From the NCBI GenBank assembly GCA_903837595.1, contig CAILVI010000387.1, forward strand, positions 21,935 to 85,934: a stretch of DNA of 64,000 nucleotides, written 5' to 3'. Under the pieces are notes generated by a model. It made no database searches. It had not been told where the DNA came from and saw nothing but the letters and a program-made list of their open reading frames with translations. A program made the position numbers and the translations under genes. How positions within the stretch are numbered: the first letter of the stretch is position 1; each line of letters starts with the position of its first letter. Below, piece by piece: positions 24,115 to 32,731 of the stretch. This DNA is from an uncultured Thiodictyon sp. Lineage in GTDB: Bacteria; Pseudomonadota; Gammaproteobacteria; Chromatiales; Chromatiaceae.

Positions 24115-25449
24115 ATGGCCCAGGACAATCGCGTCCTTTGGTCGGAGGGGCTGTTCTTGCAGCCCCATCACTTCCAGCAACATGACCGCTATCTGGAGCA
24201 CCTGGTGGAGTCCCAGGCGGGGCTCGGCTGCCCCTATCCCTGGGGGCTCACACGGCTCGCCATCGATCGGGACCTGCTCGCTCAGGGGCGGCTCGCGGTC
24301 ACCGACTGTGCCGGTCGGCTGCCGGACGGCACCCCCTTCGATGCCCCGGCCAGTGATCCACTGCCGCCGCCCTTGCTGTTGGAGGCAGATGCTGCGGGTC
24401 AGATCATCTACCTGGCCTTGCCGCTGCGCCGCCCGGGCGCGGCGCAGAGCGGCGCGGCGAGCGCCCCGGAGACCATGTTGCGCTATCGCGCCGGGGAATT
24501 GCGGGTGCTTGACGACGCCCTGGGTGCGGATACCGAGACCCTGTTGGAGGTGGGGCGGCTCGATCTGCGCCTGCTGCGCGAAAATGATGCCCGCGACGGC
24601 TTCGCCTGTTGCGGTCTTGCCCGGGTCCTGGGGCGGCGGGCCGACCTCTTGGTGCAGCTCGATGACACCTATTGCCCACCCTGTCTGGAGCTGTGCGCCG
24701 CCCCGCGGCTCACGGGTTTTCTGGAGGAGGTCACCGGGCTGATGCACCGCCAGGCCGAGGCGCGCGCCGGACGGGTGCGCGGGGGCGGGCGCGGCGCGGT
24801 CTCGGACTGGGCGGATTTTCTGATGTTGCAGCTGATCAACCGGAGCGAACCGCTGGCCATCCACCTGGGCCGCATCCAGGGGTTGCACCCGGAGCCGCTT
24901 TACCGCTTCTTGCTCGGGCTGGCCGGGGAACTGGCGACCTATGCCGCGGACAACAAGCGCCCGCCGGACTTCCCCCCCTACCGCCATGACGACCTGGACG
25001 CCAGCTTTACCCCGCTCATGGCGCGCCTGCGCGATTATCTGAGCCGTGAACTGGTAGAGCGCGCGATCCAGATCCAGATTCAAGAGCGCAAGTTCGGGTT
25101 CCGGGTCGCCCTGGTGCCCGACCGCAACCTGCTGGCTGAGGCGCGCTTTGTGCTCGCGGTCCACGCGGACATGGACTCTCAGGCCCTGCGCAACCGCTTT
25201 CCGCCCACGGCCAAGATCGCGTCGGTGGAGAAGATCCAGGAGTTCGTCAGGCTGGCCCTGCCGGGGGTCCCGTTGCGCGCCATGCCCACCGCCCCGCTGG
25301 AGATTCCCTATCATGCCGGCTCCGACTATTTCGAGCTGGACCGCACGAGTGAGTATTGGACTCAAGTGGTCACCGCGGGCACCCTCGGCCTGCATATCGG
25401 CGGCGAGTTCCCGGGCCTGGAACTGGCCCTGTGGGCAATCCGGGAGTAG
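24115..25449 (+). CDS. tssK: T6SS baseplate-membrane connector TssK
   Basis: 444 residues with RBS GAGGAGG. The family opening is complete (VLWSEGLFLQPHHFQQHDRY), as are LLLQ-type strands, the later FPPYRHDDLDASF and the C-terminal HAGSDYFELDRTSEYW. TssK is a trimeric cytoplasmic adaptor that links the baseplate to TssL/TssM. It starts 9 bp after tssJ and ends 3 bp before tssL. Confidence 0.96.
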   Translation: MAQDNRVLWSEGLFLQPHHFQQHDRYLEHLVESQAGLGCPYPWGLTRLAIDRDLLAQGRLAVTDCAGRLPDGTPFDAPASDPLPPPLLLEADAAGQIIYLALPLRRPGAAQSGAASAPETMLRYRAGELRVLDDALGADTETLLEVGRLDLRLLRENDARDGFACCGLARVLGRRADLLVQLDDTYCPPCLELCAAPRLTGFLEEVTGLMHRQAEARAGRVRGGGRGAVSDWADFLMLQLINRSEPLAIHLGRIQGLHPEPLYRFLLGLAGELATYAADNKRPPDFPPYRHDDLDASFTPLMARLRDYLSRELVERAIQIQIQERKFGFRVALVPDRNLLAEARFVLAVHADMDSQALRNRFPPTAKIASVEKIQEFVRLALPGVPLRAMPTAPLEIPYHAGSDYFELDRTSEYWTQVVTAGTLGLHIGGEFPGLELALWAIRE

Positions 25450-25452
25450 ACC

Positions 25453-26871
25453 TTGACCAACGACGACCCCTTCTTCGACCCTGCCGACGCGGGTGCCACC
25501 GTGATCCGGCCGACGCCCGGGGCCCGCCGGCCCGCTGGGGCGCCGCCGTCTGCGTCGCCCGCCCCCTGGCCCCCAGCGGCCGATCCGGGGCAGGCGGCAT
25601 GGCCGCCGTCGCCCGCCCCAGCACCGACCCCGCCGCCAGTGCCCACTGCGATGATCGCCGCCGACAACCCGCTGGTGGCCTGCGCCAGCGACCTGCTGGC
25701 CGTGGCCGGCGAGCTGCGCGGGAGTGCCTCCCACCGCGACCCCGATGGGCTGCGCGAGCGCCTGGTTCGCCAGATGCGGGATTTCGAGGCCTGTGCTCGC
25801 GGCCGCGGCCTACCCGAGTCGGTGGTCTCCCCTGCGCGTTATATCCTGTGCGCCCTGTTGGACGAGGCGATCCTCGATACCCCCTGGGGCAGCCACAGCA
25901 TCTGGAGCAAGCAGGGTCTGCTGGTCAGCTTCCACAACGAGACCTGGGGCGGTGAGAAATTTTTCGACGCGCTGGACCGCCTGCTCGCCTATCCCGCGGG
26001 CAATCTGCATCTGCTGGAGTTGATGTATCTCTGCCTGGCCCAGGGGTTCGAGGGCCGCTACCGCGTGCGCGACGGCGGTCGTGACCAGCTCGAGCGGGTG
26101 CGCGCCAACCTGTACCAGGCCATCCGCAGCCAGCGCGGCGATCCGGAGCCGGAGCTCTCGCCCCATTGGCGCGGCGTGGCGCCGCACCGTGACCCACTGA
26201 TCCAGCAGGTGCCACTGTGGGTGCTGTCCGCGGTGGCGGCGCTCCTGTTGCTCGGGCTCTTTACCGTCTTCACCTTTGCGCTCAGTCGGGACTCGGACCC
26301 GGTCTATCTCGCCCTGGCCGCCCTCGACCGGGGCCTCTCGGTCTCCACGGAGCGCCCCCGTGCGCCGGCGCCGCCCCCACTGGAACCGCCGCCCGGCCCC
26401 GGCCCGGGCGCGGTCACCCTGCGCACCCTGCTCACCGACGACATCGGTGCCGACCGTCTGAGCGTGGCCGAGCGACCCCAGGGGCAGACCATCATTATCC
26501 GCGGTGAGGGTCTCTTTGCCTCCGGTCAGGCGAGCCTGCTGCCGGGTGTGGCGGCGCTGATCGAACGCATCGGGGCGGCCCTGACCCAACTGCCGGGACC
26601 GGTCCTGGTGACCGGTCACACCGACAGCGTGCCGATCAAGTCACTGCGCTTCCCCTCCAATTTTCACCTGTCCCAGGCGCGGGCGCAGGAGGTTGCCGTG
26701 CGGCTCGGGGCCATCACGAAGGAGCCCGGGCGCTTTACCGCCGAGGGCCGCGCCGAGAGCGAGCCGGCGGTACCGGAGAATCCACGGGATGCACGCAACC
26801 GGCGGGTGGAGATCACCCTGCAGCGGTCTGTTCCTCAATCCACGCGTGATGCCGGGGGAGTGACGCGATGA
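25453..26871 (+). CDS. tssL: T6SS TssL (DotU) with C-terminal OmpA domain
   Basis: 472 residues from a TTG at 25453, with GGGAG upstream. A Pro-rich N-terminus of about 65 residues is followed by the DotU cytoplasmic domain (LVRQMRDFEACARG, ALLDEAILDTPWGSHSIW, LLVSFHNETWGGEKFF, LELMYLCLAQGFEGRYR). A single membrane helix is near 256-276. The periplasmic end is an OmpA-like peptidoglycan-binding domain (VTGHTDSVPIKSLRFPSNF, LSQARAQEV, NRRVEI). This evolved TssL anchors the complex to the cell wall. Its stop overlaps the tssM start (ATGA). Confidence 0.96.
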   Translation: MTNDDPFFDPADAGATVIRPTPGARRPAGAPPSASPAPWPPAADPGQAAWPPSPAPAPTPPPVPTAMIAADNPLVACASDLLAVAGELRGSASHRDPDGLRERLVRQMRDFEACARGRGLPESVVSPARYILCALLDEAILDTPWGSHSIWSKQGLLVSFHNETWGGEKFFDALDRLLAYPAGNLHLLELMYLCLAQGFEGRYRVRDGGRDQLERVRANLYQAIRSQRGDPEPELSPHWRGVAPHRDPLIQQVPLWVLSAVAALLLLGLFTVFTFALSRDSDPVYLALAALDRGLSVSTERPRAPAPPPLEPPPGPGPGAVTLRTLLTDDIGADRLSVAERPQGQTIIIRGEGLFASGQASLLPGVAALIERIGAALTQLPGPVLVTGHTDSVPIKSLRFPSNFHLSQARAQEVAVRLGAITKEPGRFTAEGRAESEPAVPENPRDARNRRVEITLQRSVPQSTRDAGGVTR

Positions 26872-29800
26872 CAGGCCTGTTCGGATTTCTCACCGCACGC
26901 TGGTTCTTGAGCCTGTTGGGGACGATCGCCCTGGCGCTGCTGGTCTGGTTCCTCGGTCCCCTGCTCGGCTTTGCCGGCAGCGTGCCCCTGGACCCGGAGT
27001 CACGGCGTTGGTGGGTCATCGGTACCCTCTTCGTCCTCTGGGCATTGTGGCAGATAGGGGCCTGGCTGCTCGCGCGGCGGCGCAACGCCCGCCTGGTGGA
27101 GCAATTGGCGGCGGGTCCGCCGGACCCGGCGAACCTGGCTTCGGCCGAGGAGGTGGCGACCTTGCAGCGCCGCTTCGACGAGGCCCTGACCCTGCTCAAG
27201 GGCAGCGAGGGCAACAAGGGACTCGGGGGGCATTGGGTCTACCAGCTCCCCTGGTACCTGATGATCGGCCCGCCGGGCTGTGGTAAGACCACCGCGCTGG
27301 TCAACTCGGGGCTCAAGTTCCCGCTGGCCGAGCGCTTGGGCCAGGGCCCCATCGGCGGGGTCGGCGGCACCCGCAATTGCGACTGGTGGTTCACTGATCA
27401 GGCGGTGTTGCTCGACACCGCCGGCCGCTATGTCACCCAGGACAGTCATGCCCAGGTGGACAGCGCCGCCTGGACTGGCTTCCTCGGGTTGCTGAAGAAG
27501 CACCGCCCGCGTCGGCCCATCAACGGCGTCCTGCTGGCGATCAGCCTGGCCGACCTGATGCAGTGGTCCCCGGCCGAACGCGACGCCCATGCACAGGCCA
27601 TCCGGGCGCGTGTGCAGGAACTGTACGGCACCTTCCGGCTGCGCTTCCCGATCTATGTGCTCTTGATGAAGGCCGATCTGGTGGCCGGCTTCATGGAATT
27701 CTTCGCCGATCTGGGCAAAGAGGGCGGTGAGCAGGTCTGGGGCATGACCTTCCCCTTCGCCGCCGCCGCGGATGCCGCACCCGCCTTGGCGGGCTTCGGC
27801 ACCGAGCAGGGCGCCCTGCTCCAACGGCTCGACCAGCAGTTGCTGGGGCGGATGCAGGCGGAGCGCGACCCGCGTCGCCGCGGCCTGATCTTCAGCTTCC
27901 CGCGCCAGTTCGGCTCGCTGGGCGAGACCATCGGGCAGTTTCTAAACGACTGCCTGGATGCCACCCGTTACGAGGCGCGCCCCTTGGTGCGTGGCGTGTA
28001 TTTCACCAGCGGCACCCAGACCGGCACCCCCATCGATCGGGTGCTCTCGCGGATCGCCGCCAACTTCGGGTTGGGCCGCCAGGGACTGGATGCCTTCCGC
28101 GGGACGGCCAAGAGCTTCTTCGTCACCCGTCTGCTGCGCGAGGTCATCTTCCCCGAGGCGGCGCTGGCCGGGCTCGACCCACGTCTGGAGCAGCGGCGGC
28201 GCTGGTTGAAATGGGGTGCCTATGCCGGTGCGGGCCTGCTCACACTGAGCGCTGCCGCTGCCTGGACCCTGAGCTACGTGAGTAACCGTGCCTATATCAC
28301 GGAAGTCGCCGGCCAGGCCGCTGCCATCCAGACCCAGATCGATGGACTCAAGGGCGCCGCCGGGGTGACCGGGCGCGACCTGCTCGCGCAACTGCCCCTG
28401 CTCAATGCCGCCCGGAGCATCTCCGGGGGCTATGCGGAGCGCGACTTGGGCACCCCCTGGCGTATGACGTTCGGGCTCGATCAGGAGGAAAAGCTCGGTC
28501 CCCAGGCCAGCCGCACCTACCGCCGCATCCTGCACAAGACCCTGCTGCCGGCGATCACCCTGCAGTTGGAGCAGCAGATCAACCAGGCCATGGGTGATCC
28601 GGCGCGGTTGTACGATGCGCTGCGCGCCTATTTGATGCTGGACGACGCCGAGCACTATGATCCGGCGGTACTCAAGGCATCAATCGAGCAGGACTGGGCG
28701 GCGCGCCTGCCGCGTGAAACGACTACGGAGCAGCGCGCGGAATTGAGCGAACACCTGACTGTCCTGCTGGACACCCGGCCGACCCCGCTCCCGCTGGCCC
28801 TGGACGGTGACCTGATCCGCAAGGCCCGGGAGGCCTTGACCAGTAGCCGGCTCGCGAACCGCATCTATGACCGGCTCAAGGACTCGGCGATGGGCGCGGG
28901 CCTGCCCGACTTCACCATCAGCCGGGCCGGTGGTGACCGGGCTCCACTGGTCCTGGCCCGGCGCAGCGGCAAGCCCATCAGCCAGGGCATCCCGGCGCTC
29001 TACACCTATGAGGGCTACCATCAGCAGTTCACCAACACGCTGATCGGCCTGATCATCGCCGCGGCGCAGGATAGCTGGGTGTTGGGCCCGCAGGGGCGCG
29101 TCAGCCCCGGCACAGCGGAGGCCCGGACCCTGGCGGCGGATGTCAGGGAGCTGTATCTGCGCGACTATATCAACCGCTGGGACGAGTTACTGGCAGACCT
29201 CACCCTGGTGCGGCCGCGGGACCTGCAGGACACCGCGAAGGTGGCTGAAACCCTGGCGAGCCGCGACGATTCGCCGTTGCGCAAGGTACTCGGCGCCGCC
29301 GCCCGGGAGACCGAGCTCGACCGCGTGCCGACCCCCACCGCCACGGGGGGGATCGCGACGGGCGTGGGCACGACCATGGCCAATGCCATTGCCGACCGGG
29401 CGGCGAGCAGTGTGGGGGGGATCGCGGGTGTGGGTGCATCCGACCTGCGCAAACGCGTCGGCGACCAACTGAACGAACCCCGGCCGGCCGGGGTCGAGGC
29501 ACCGGAGACCGCGGTGACGCGACACTTCGCCTGGTTGCACGACCTGACGCGCACCGGTGCGGACAAGAGCGCGCCGCTCGATCGGGTCCTGGAGAATGTC
29601 GGCCAGCTCGGCGTCCAACTGAAGGCGGCCGACGCCGCGGCGACCAGTGGGCAGGGGAGCCTTGCCGCCGGCGCCGGCAAAGAGATCCAGGCCGCCAAGC
29701 AGGCCGCCGCCGCGGCGCCCCCGGTGTTGAAGGGTCTGCTCGGCCCCCTGGCCGATGACAGCGCCACCCTGGTGGCGGGGGGGGAGCGGGTCCGCCTGAA

Positions 29801-30485
29801 TAATCTCTGGAGCGTCAATGTCCTGGCCTTTTGCCGGGACGCGATCCGGGGGCGTTACCCCTTCGATCCGGGCAGTACGCGCGAGACACCCCTGGCCGAC
29901 TTCGGCAAGCTGTTCGGCCTCGGCGGGCTACTGGATGCCTTCTTCAAGGAGCACCTGGCGCCCCTGGTGAACAGTACCGCCCGGCCCTGGCGCTGGCGCA
30001 ACGCCGACCTGGGGATTCCCGCCGGGGTCTTGGCCCAGTTCCAGACGGCCGCGGTGATCCGCGACGCCTTCTTTGCGGCCGGTGGTCAGGTCCCGGCGGT
30101 GGCGTTTGAGCTGACCCCGACCACGCTGAGCGATCAGGCCACCCAGTTCACCCTGGATCTGGGCGGTCAGATCCTCAGCTACAGCCACGGCCCACTGAGG
30201 CCCCAGACCCTCAAGTGGCCGGCTCCCGATGGGCTCGGGCGGGTGCGTCTGTCCTTTGCCGGGGTCGATGGCAAGACCCCCAGCCAGACCGTCGAGGACG
30301 CGTGGGCCTGGTTCCGGGTCCTGGACCGGGCGCGCTTGCAACCCACCGGGCAGCCGGAACTGTTTCGTGTCACCTTCTCCTTGTCGGGGCTGGCGGCGAG
30401 CTTCGAGTTGCGCGCTACCAGCGTGCGTAACCCCTTCGTCGATCTCAAAGAATTGCGCGGCTTTAGCTGCCCGGAGCGGCTGTGA
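26868..30485 (+). CDS. tssM: T6SS TssM (IcmF)
   Basis: 1205 residues, normal for the family. Two N-terminal membrane helices (about 10-30 and 48-68) are followed by a cytoplasmic NTPase domain with Walker A GPPGCGKT at 134-141 and LLDTAGRY as the DxxG motif. A third helix is near 445-465 (AYAGAGLLTLSAAAAW). The large periplasmic part includes the IcmF-related and C-terminal domains that contact TssJ. It forms the inner-membrane channel of the T6SS with TssL. The stop overlaps the tagF start. Confidence 0.97.
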   Translation: MTGLFGFLTARWFLSLLGTIALALLVWFLGPLLGFAGSVPLDPESRRWWVIGTLFVLWALWQIGAWLLARRRNARLVEQLAAGPPDPANLASAEEVATLQRRFDEALTLLKGSEGNKGLGGHWVYQLPWYLMIGPPGCGKTTALVNSGLKFPLAERLGQGPIGGVGGTRNCDWWFTDQAVLLDTAGRYVTQDSHAQVDSAAWTGFLGLLKKHRPRRPINGVLLAISLADLMQWSPAERDAHAQAIRARVQELYGTFRLRFPIYVLLMKADLVAGFMEFFADLGKEGGEQVWGMTFPFAAAADAAPALAGFGTEQGALLQRLDQQLLGRMQAERDPRRRGLIFSFPRQFGSLGETIGQFLNDCLDATRYEARPLVRGVYFTSGTQTGTPIDRVLSRIAANFGLGRQGLDAFRGTAKSFFVTRLLREVIFPEAALAGLDPRLEQRRRWLKWGAYAGAGLLTLSAAAAWTLSYVSNRAYITEVAGQAAAIQTQIDGLKGAAGVTGRDLLAQLPLLNAARSISGGYAERDLGTPWRMTFGLDQEEKLGPQASRTYRRILHKTLLPAITLQLEQQINQAMGDPARLYDALRAYLMLDDAEHYDPAVLKASIEQDWAARLPRETTTEQRAELSEHLTVLLDTRPTPLPLALDGDLIRKAREALTSSRLANRIYDRLKDSAMGAGLPDFTISRAGGDRAPLVLARRSGKPISQGIPALYTYEGYHQQFTNTLIGLIIAAAQDSWVLGPQGRVSPGTAEARTLAADVRELYLRDYINRWDELLADLTLVRPRDLQDTAKVAETLASRDDSPLRKVLGAAARETELDRVPTPTATGGIATGVGTTMANAIADRAASSVGGIAGVGASDLRKRVGDQLNEPRPAGVEAPETAVTRHFAWLHDLTRTGADKSAPLDRVLENVGQLGVQLKAADAAATSGQGSLAAGAGKEIQAAKQAAAAAPPVLKGLLGPLADDSATLVAGGERVRLNNLWSVNVLAFCRDAIRGRYPFDPGSTRETPLADFGKLFGLGGLLDAFFKEHLAPLVNSTARPWRWRNADLGIPAGVLAQFQTAAVIRDAFFAAGGQVPAVAFELTPTTLSDQATQFTLDLGGQILSYSHGPLRPQTLKWPAPDGLGRVRLSFAGVDGKTPSQTVEDAWAWFRVLDRARLQPTGQPELFRVTFSLSGLAASFELRATSVRNPFVDLKELRGFSCPERL

Positions 30486-31234
30486 ACAGTACGACAGGCA
30501 CCACCGGTTTCTATGGTAAGTTCCCGAGTTTGGGGGACTTTGTCAATCGCCGCCTGGCGACTGAACTGATCGCACCCTGGGATCAATGGCTGCAGGAGTC
30601 GCTGGCCGCCAGTCGCGCACAACTCGGCGACGGCTGGCTCGACCAATACCTGACCAGTCCCTTGTGGCGTTTCGTGTTGAGCCCCGGGGTGGCGGGGCAG
30701 GGGGGCTGGGCCGGGGTGTTGATGCCGAGCGTGGATCGGGTCGGGCGTTACTTTCCGCTCACCCTGGCCGCGCCCCTGCCGATCGGCACCAACCCCTTCG
30801 AGCTGCTGAGCGCGCAGGACTGGTTTGAGCAGGTCGAGGTGTTGGCCCTCTCGGGGCTCGTCGACCCCTTTTCGCTGGAGGCCTTCGACGGCCAGGTGTT
30901 GGCCTTGGGCAACCCGGGTGCCGGCCCGGCATCCCTCGGTGCGTCGCCGCTCGCCGGCGGTGGGGGGCGCTCCAATGCCTGGCACCTCAGCGCCCCCAAT
31001 GATGGCGACTTCGGGGGCGCCCGCAACATGCTCCTCGCCCAAGCGTTCGACCAGGTCTTCCTGGCGTACAGCCTTTGGTGGAGCCAGGGCTCCGACCAGG
31101 TCGCCCCCTCGCTTCTGGCCTGCCAGGGGTTGCCGCCGCCCGAGGGCTTCAGCGCACTCTTGACCGGCGACTGGGGCGGTTGCGGTTGGCGCCAACTCGG
31201 TGCCGTGCCAGCCGCCGCTGTTCCGGAGGTCTGA
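30482..31234 (+). CDS. tagF: T6SS regulator TagF
   Basis: 250 residues from GTG 30482. The family signature is at the N-terminus: GFYGKFPSLGDFVNRRL, then PWDQWLQESLAASR, SPLWRFVLSPG, GWAGVLMPSVDRVGRYFPL. TagF represses T6SS assembly post-translationally, in Pseudomonas by sequestering the FHA protein. In some species TagF is fused to PppA; here the phosphatase is a separate gene 2 bp downstream. Confidence 0.94.
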   Translation: MNSTTGTTGFYGKFPSLGDFVNRRLATELIAPWDQWLQESLAASRAQLGDGWLDQYLTSPLWRFVLSPGVAGQGGWAGVLMPSVDRVGRYFPLTLAAPLPIGTNPFELLSAQDWFEQVEVLALSGLVDPFSLEAFDGQVLALGNPGAGPASLGASPLAGGGGRSNAWHLSAPNDGDFGGARNMLLAQAFDQVFLAYSLWWSQGSDQVAPSLLACQGLPPPEGFSALLTGDWGGCGWRQLGAVPAAAVPEV

Positions 31235-31235
31235 G

Positions 31236-31973
31236 ATGGAGACGCCGATCACGCCTTATCGCTGGACCTCGGGCGGCCTCACCGATCCGGGCCGGCGCCG
31301 CAAGGTCAATCAAGACAACTTCCTGGACCGCCCCGACCTGGGGCTCTGGGCCGTCGCCGACGGCATGGGCGGGCACCGGGACGGCGGGCGGGCGAGCCGC
31401 ACCCTGGTGGAGGCACTCGCGACCCTGCCGCGCCCGCGGCTTCTGGGCGCGGCGGCGGACGCGGTGCGGGGGGTACTCACGAAGGTCAACCGGCAACTCG
31501 CCGAGGAGACCGCTGCCGATGGTGGCGATGTCGTCGGCAGCACCATCGTGACCCTGATCGCGGTCGGTGACCACTGCGGTATCCTGTGGGTGGGGGACAG
31601 TCGTGCCTATCGACTGCGCGATGGTGTAATGACGCGTGTCAGCCGCGATCACACCCAGGTACAGGCCTTGGTGGACCAAGGGGTCCTGGCCCCCGAGCAG
31701 GCGGAGCATCATCCCTATTCCAATGTGCTGGCGCGCGCGATCGGTGCCGAGTCCACGGTCGAGATCGATACCCTCATCGCTCCCCTGCGCGCGGGTGATC
31801 GTTACCTGCTGTGCAGTGACGGACTGGACAAGGAAGTGAGCGACGCGCAGATCGCCGCCGTGCTGGCCGACGGGGCGCCGGGACAGGCGGCCCAGGCCCT
31901 GGTTGAACGCGCGTGCGAGGCTGGTGGGCGTGACAATGTCACGGCTGTGGTGGTCCAATTTGATTCCGCCTAG
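31236..31973 (+). CDS. pppA: T6SS-linked PP2C phosphatase PppA
   Basis: 245 residues with RBS GGAGG. PP2C motifs are present: DPGRRRKVNQDNF, WAVADGMGGHRDGG, GSTIVTLIAVGD, LWVGDSRAYRLRDG, SRDHTQVQ, LLCSDGLDKEVSD and GGRDNVTAVVVQF, giving all metal-binding aspartates. It should dephosphorylate the FHA protein and switch the T6SS off. It is the last gene of the cluster. Confidence 0.95.
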   Translation: METPITPYRWTSGGLTDPGRRRKVNQDNFLDRPDLGLWAVADGMGGHRDGGRASRTLVEALATLPRPRLLGAAADAVRGVLTKVNRQLAEETAADGGDVVGSTIVTLIAVGDHCGILWVGDSRAYRLRDGVMTRVSRDHTQVQALVDQGVLAPEQAEHHPYSNVLARAIGAESTVEIDTLIAPLRAGDRYLLCSDGLDKEVSDAQIAAVLADGAPGQAAQALVERACEAGGRDNVTAVVVQFDSA

Positions 31974-31975
31974 GA

Positions 31976-31993
31976 GCGCCAGCGCTTTTTTCA
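31976..31993 (+). terminator. Weak hairpin with T6 tract after pppA
   Basis: AGCGCCAGCGCT is self-complementary at its ends (AGCG/CGCT) and is followed at once by six T residues, 2-20 bp after the pppA stop. The stem is short but the placement suits termination of the T6SS operon. Confidence 0.4.
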
Positions 31994-32030
31994 AGAGTTG
32001 GTCATCGTTCCGGCCGCCGCGCCCCGTTCT

Positions 32031-32056
32031 CGTGACACCGCTCAACCGGTGTCACG
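32031..32056. terminator. Perfect 10-bp hairpin
   Basis: CGTGACACCG and CGGTGTCACG enclose a 6-nt loop. It lies between pppA and the toxin-antitoxin pair, about 100 bp before the antitoxin ATG. No T-tract follows. It may terminate read-through or be an operator for the toxin-antitoxin genes. Confidence 0.5.
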
Positions 32057-32159
32057 CCTGTGTCTGGCGCTCCGCGCCGGGAGCGCCGGCGCCGGAGCTA
32101 TGATCAAGGCCCCTACGCAAGACAGAGTACGTGGCGCTTCCTTAACGAGTGAGGCAAGA

Positions 32160-32357
32160 ATGACAATCGACCAAATTGAAGCGGCGGTGACCCAGCTCGC
32201 GCCGGACGCGCTTGACCAATTTGCAGAGTGGTTCGAAGAGTATCTGTCTAATCAATGGGACAAAGAAATAGAGGGCGATGTGTTGTCCGGCCGGCTCGAT
32301 GCTGCCGCACAGCGGGCCGATGATGATTTTACGGCAGGGCGTTGTACCCCCCTGTGA
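32160..32357 (+). CDS. Putative antitoxin of a RelE-like pair
   Basis: 65 residues, ATG at 32160 with GAGG before it. Sequence MTIDQIEAAVTQLAPDALDQ begins a helical protein with an acidic middle (WFEEYLSNQWDKEIEGD) and a C-terminal helix LDAAAQRADDDF. This layout (short acidic helical partner immediately before a RelE-like toxin) is common for antitoxins without a DNA-binding domain. The stop overlaps the toxin GTG (GTGA). Confidence 0.7.
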   Translation: MTIDQIEAAVTQLAPDALDQFAEWFEEYLSNQWDKEIEGDVLSGRLDAAAQRADDDFTAGRCTPL

Positions 32358-32605
32358 GCCATTTCGCCTCCCCCGAGTTTTGGTTTCATTACCGTCGGCT
32401 CCCTTTGGACGTGCGGGAGTTGGCGGATAAGAGCTTCGGACTCCTGAGACTCGACCCACGACATCCCTCGGTGCGGCTGAAAAAGGTCGGTAACATCTGG
32501 TCTGCGCGGATTGGCCTGCGTTATCGGGCTTTGGCGAAAGAGCGCGCCGAAGGTCTCGTCTGGTTTTGGATCGGTCGGCATGGGGCCTATGACAAGCTGA
32601 TTTAG
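32354..32605 (+). CDS. RelE/HigB-like toxin
   Basis: 83 residues from the GTG that overlaps the antitoxin stop; a TTG at 32342 is a less likely start. It reads as a compact RelE-fold protein: FWFHYRRLPLDVRELADKSF (helices), LRLDPRHPSVRLKKVG, IWSARIGLRYRALA (beta-sheet with basic residues) and a final WIGRHGAYDKLI, the usual IGxHxxYxxLL end. Such toxins cut mRNA on the ribosome. Confidence 0.78.
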   Translation: MSHFASPEFWFHYRRLPLDVRELADKSFGLLRLDPRHPSVRLKKVGNIWSARIGLRYRALAKERAEGLVWFWIGRHGAYDKLI

Positions 32606-32620
32606 CTTGATTCGAGTCTG

Positions 32621-32690
32621 GTAGGGTCCGCTTTGCGGACCCTTTGCCCGACGGATCGTGCCGGGGTTCGGTCCGCACAGCGGACCCTAC
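32621..32690. repeat. GTAGGGTCCGC REP/MITE-like element
   Basis: Outer arms GTAGGGTCCGC (32621-32631) and GCGGACCCTAC (32680-32690) are perfect 11-bp inverted repeats. Each arm is also half of an internal perfect hairpin (AGGGTCCGC-TTT-GCGGACCCT and GGTCCGC-ACA-GCGGACC). The element separates the toxin (+) from purT (-) and can serve as a two-sided terminator. Sequences of this type are dispersed in many gammaproteobacterial genomes. Confidence 0.75.
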
Positions 32691-32731
32691 CCCCTTGGCG
32701 AGCTTGGCGTGACGCCGCCTTTTTTGCAGAA

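Noticed and set aside
23953-25734. Long open frame of 593 codons on the minus strand
   Set aside because: It is antisense to tssJ, tssK and tssL, which have full family signatures. High GC content makes long antisense frames common.
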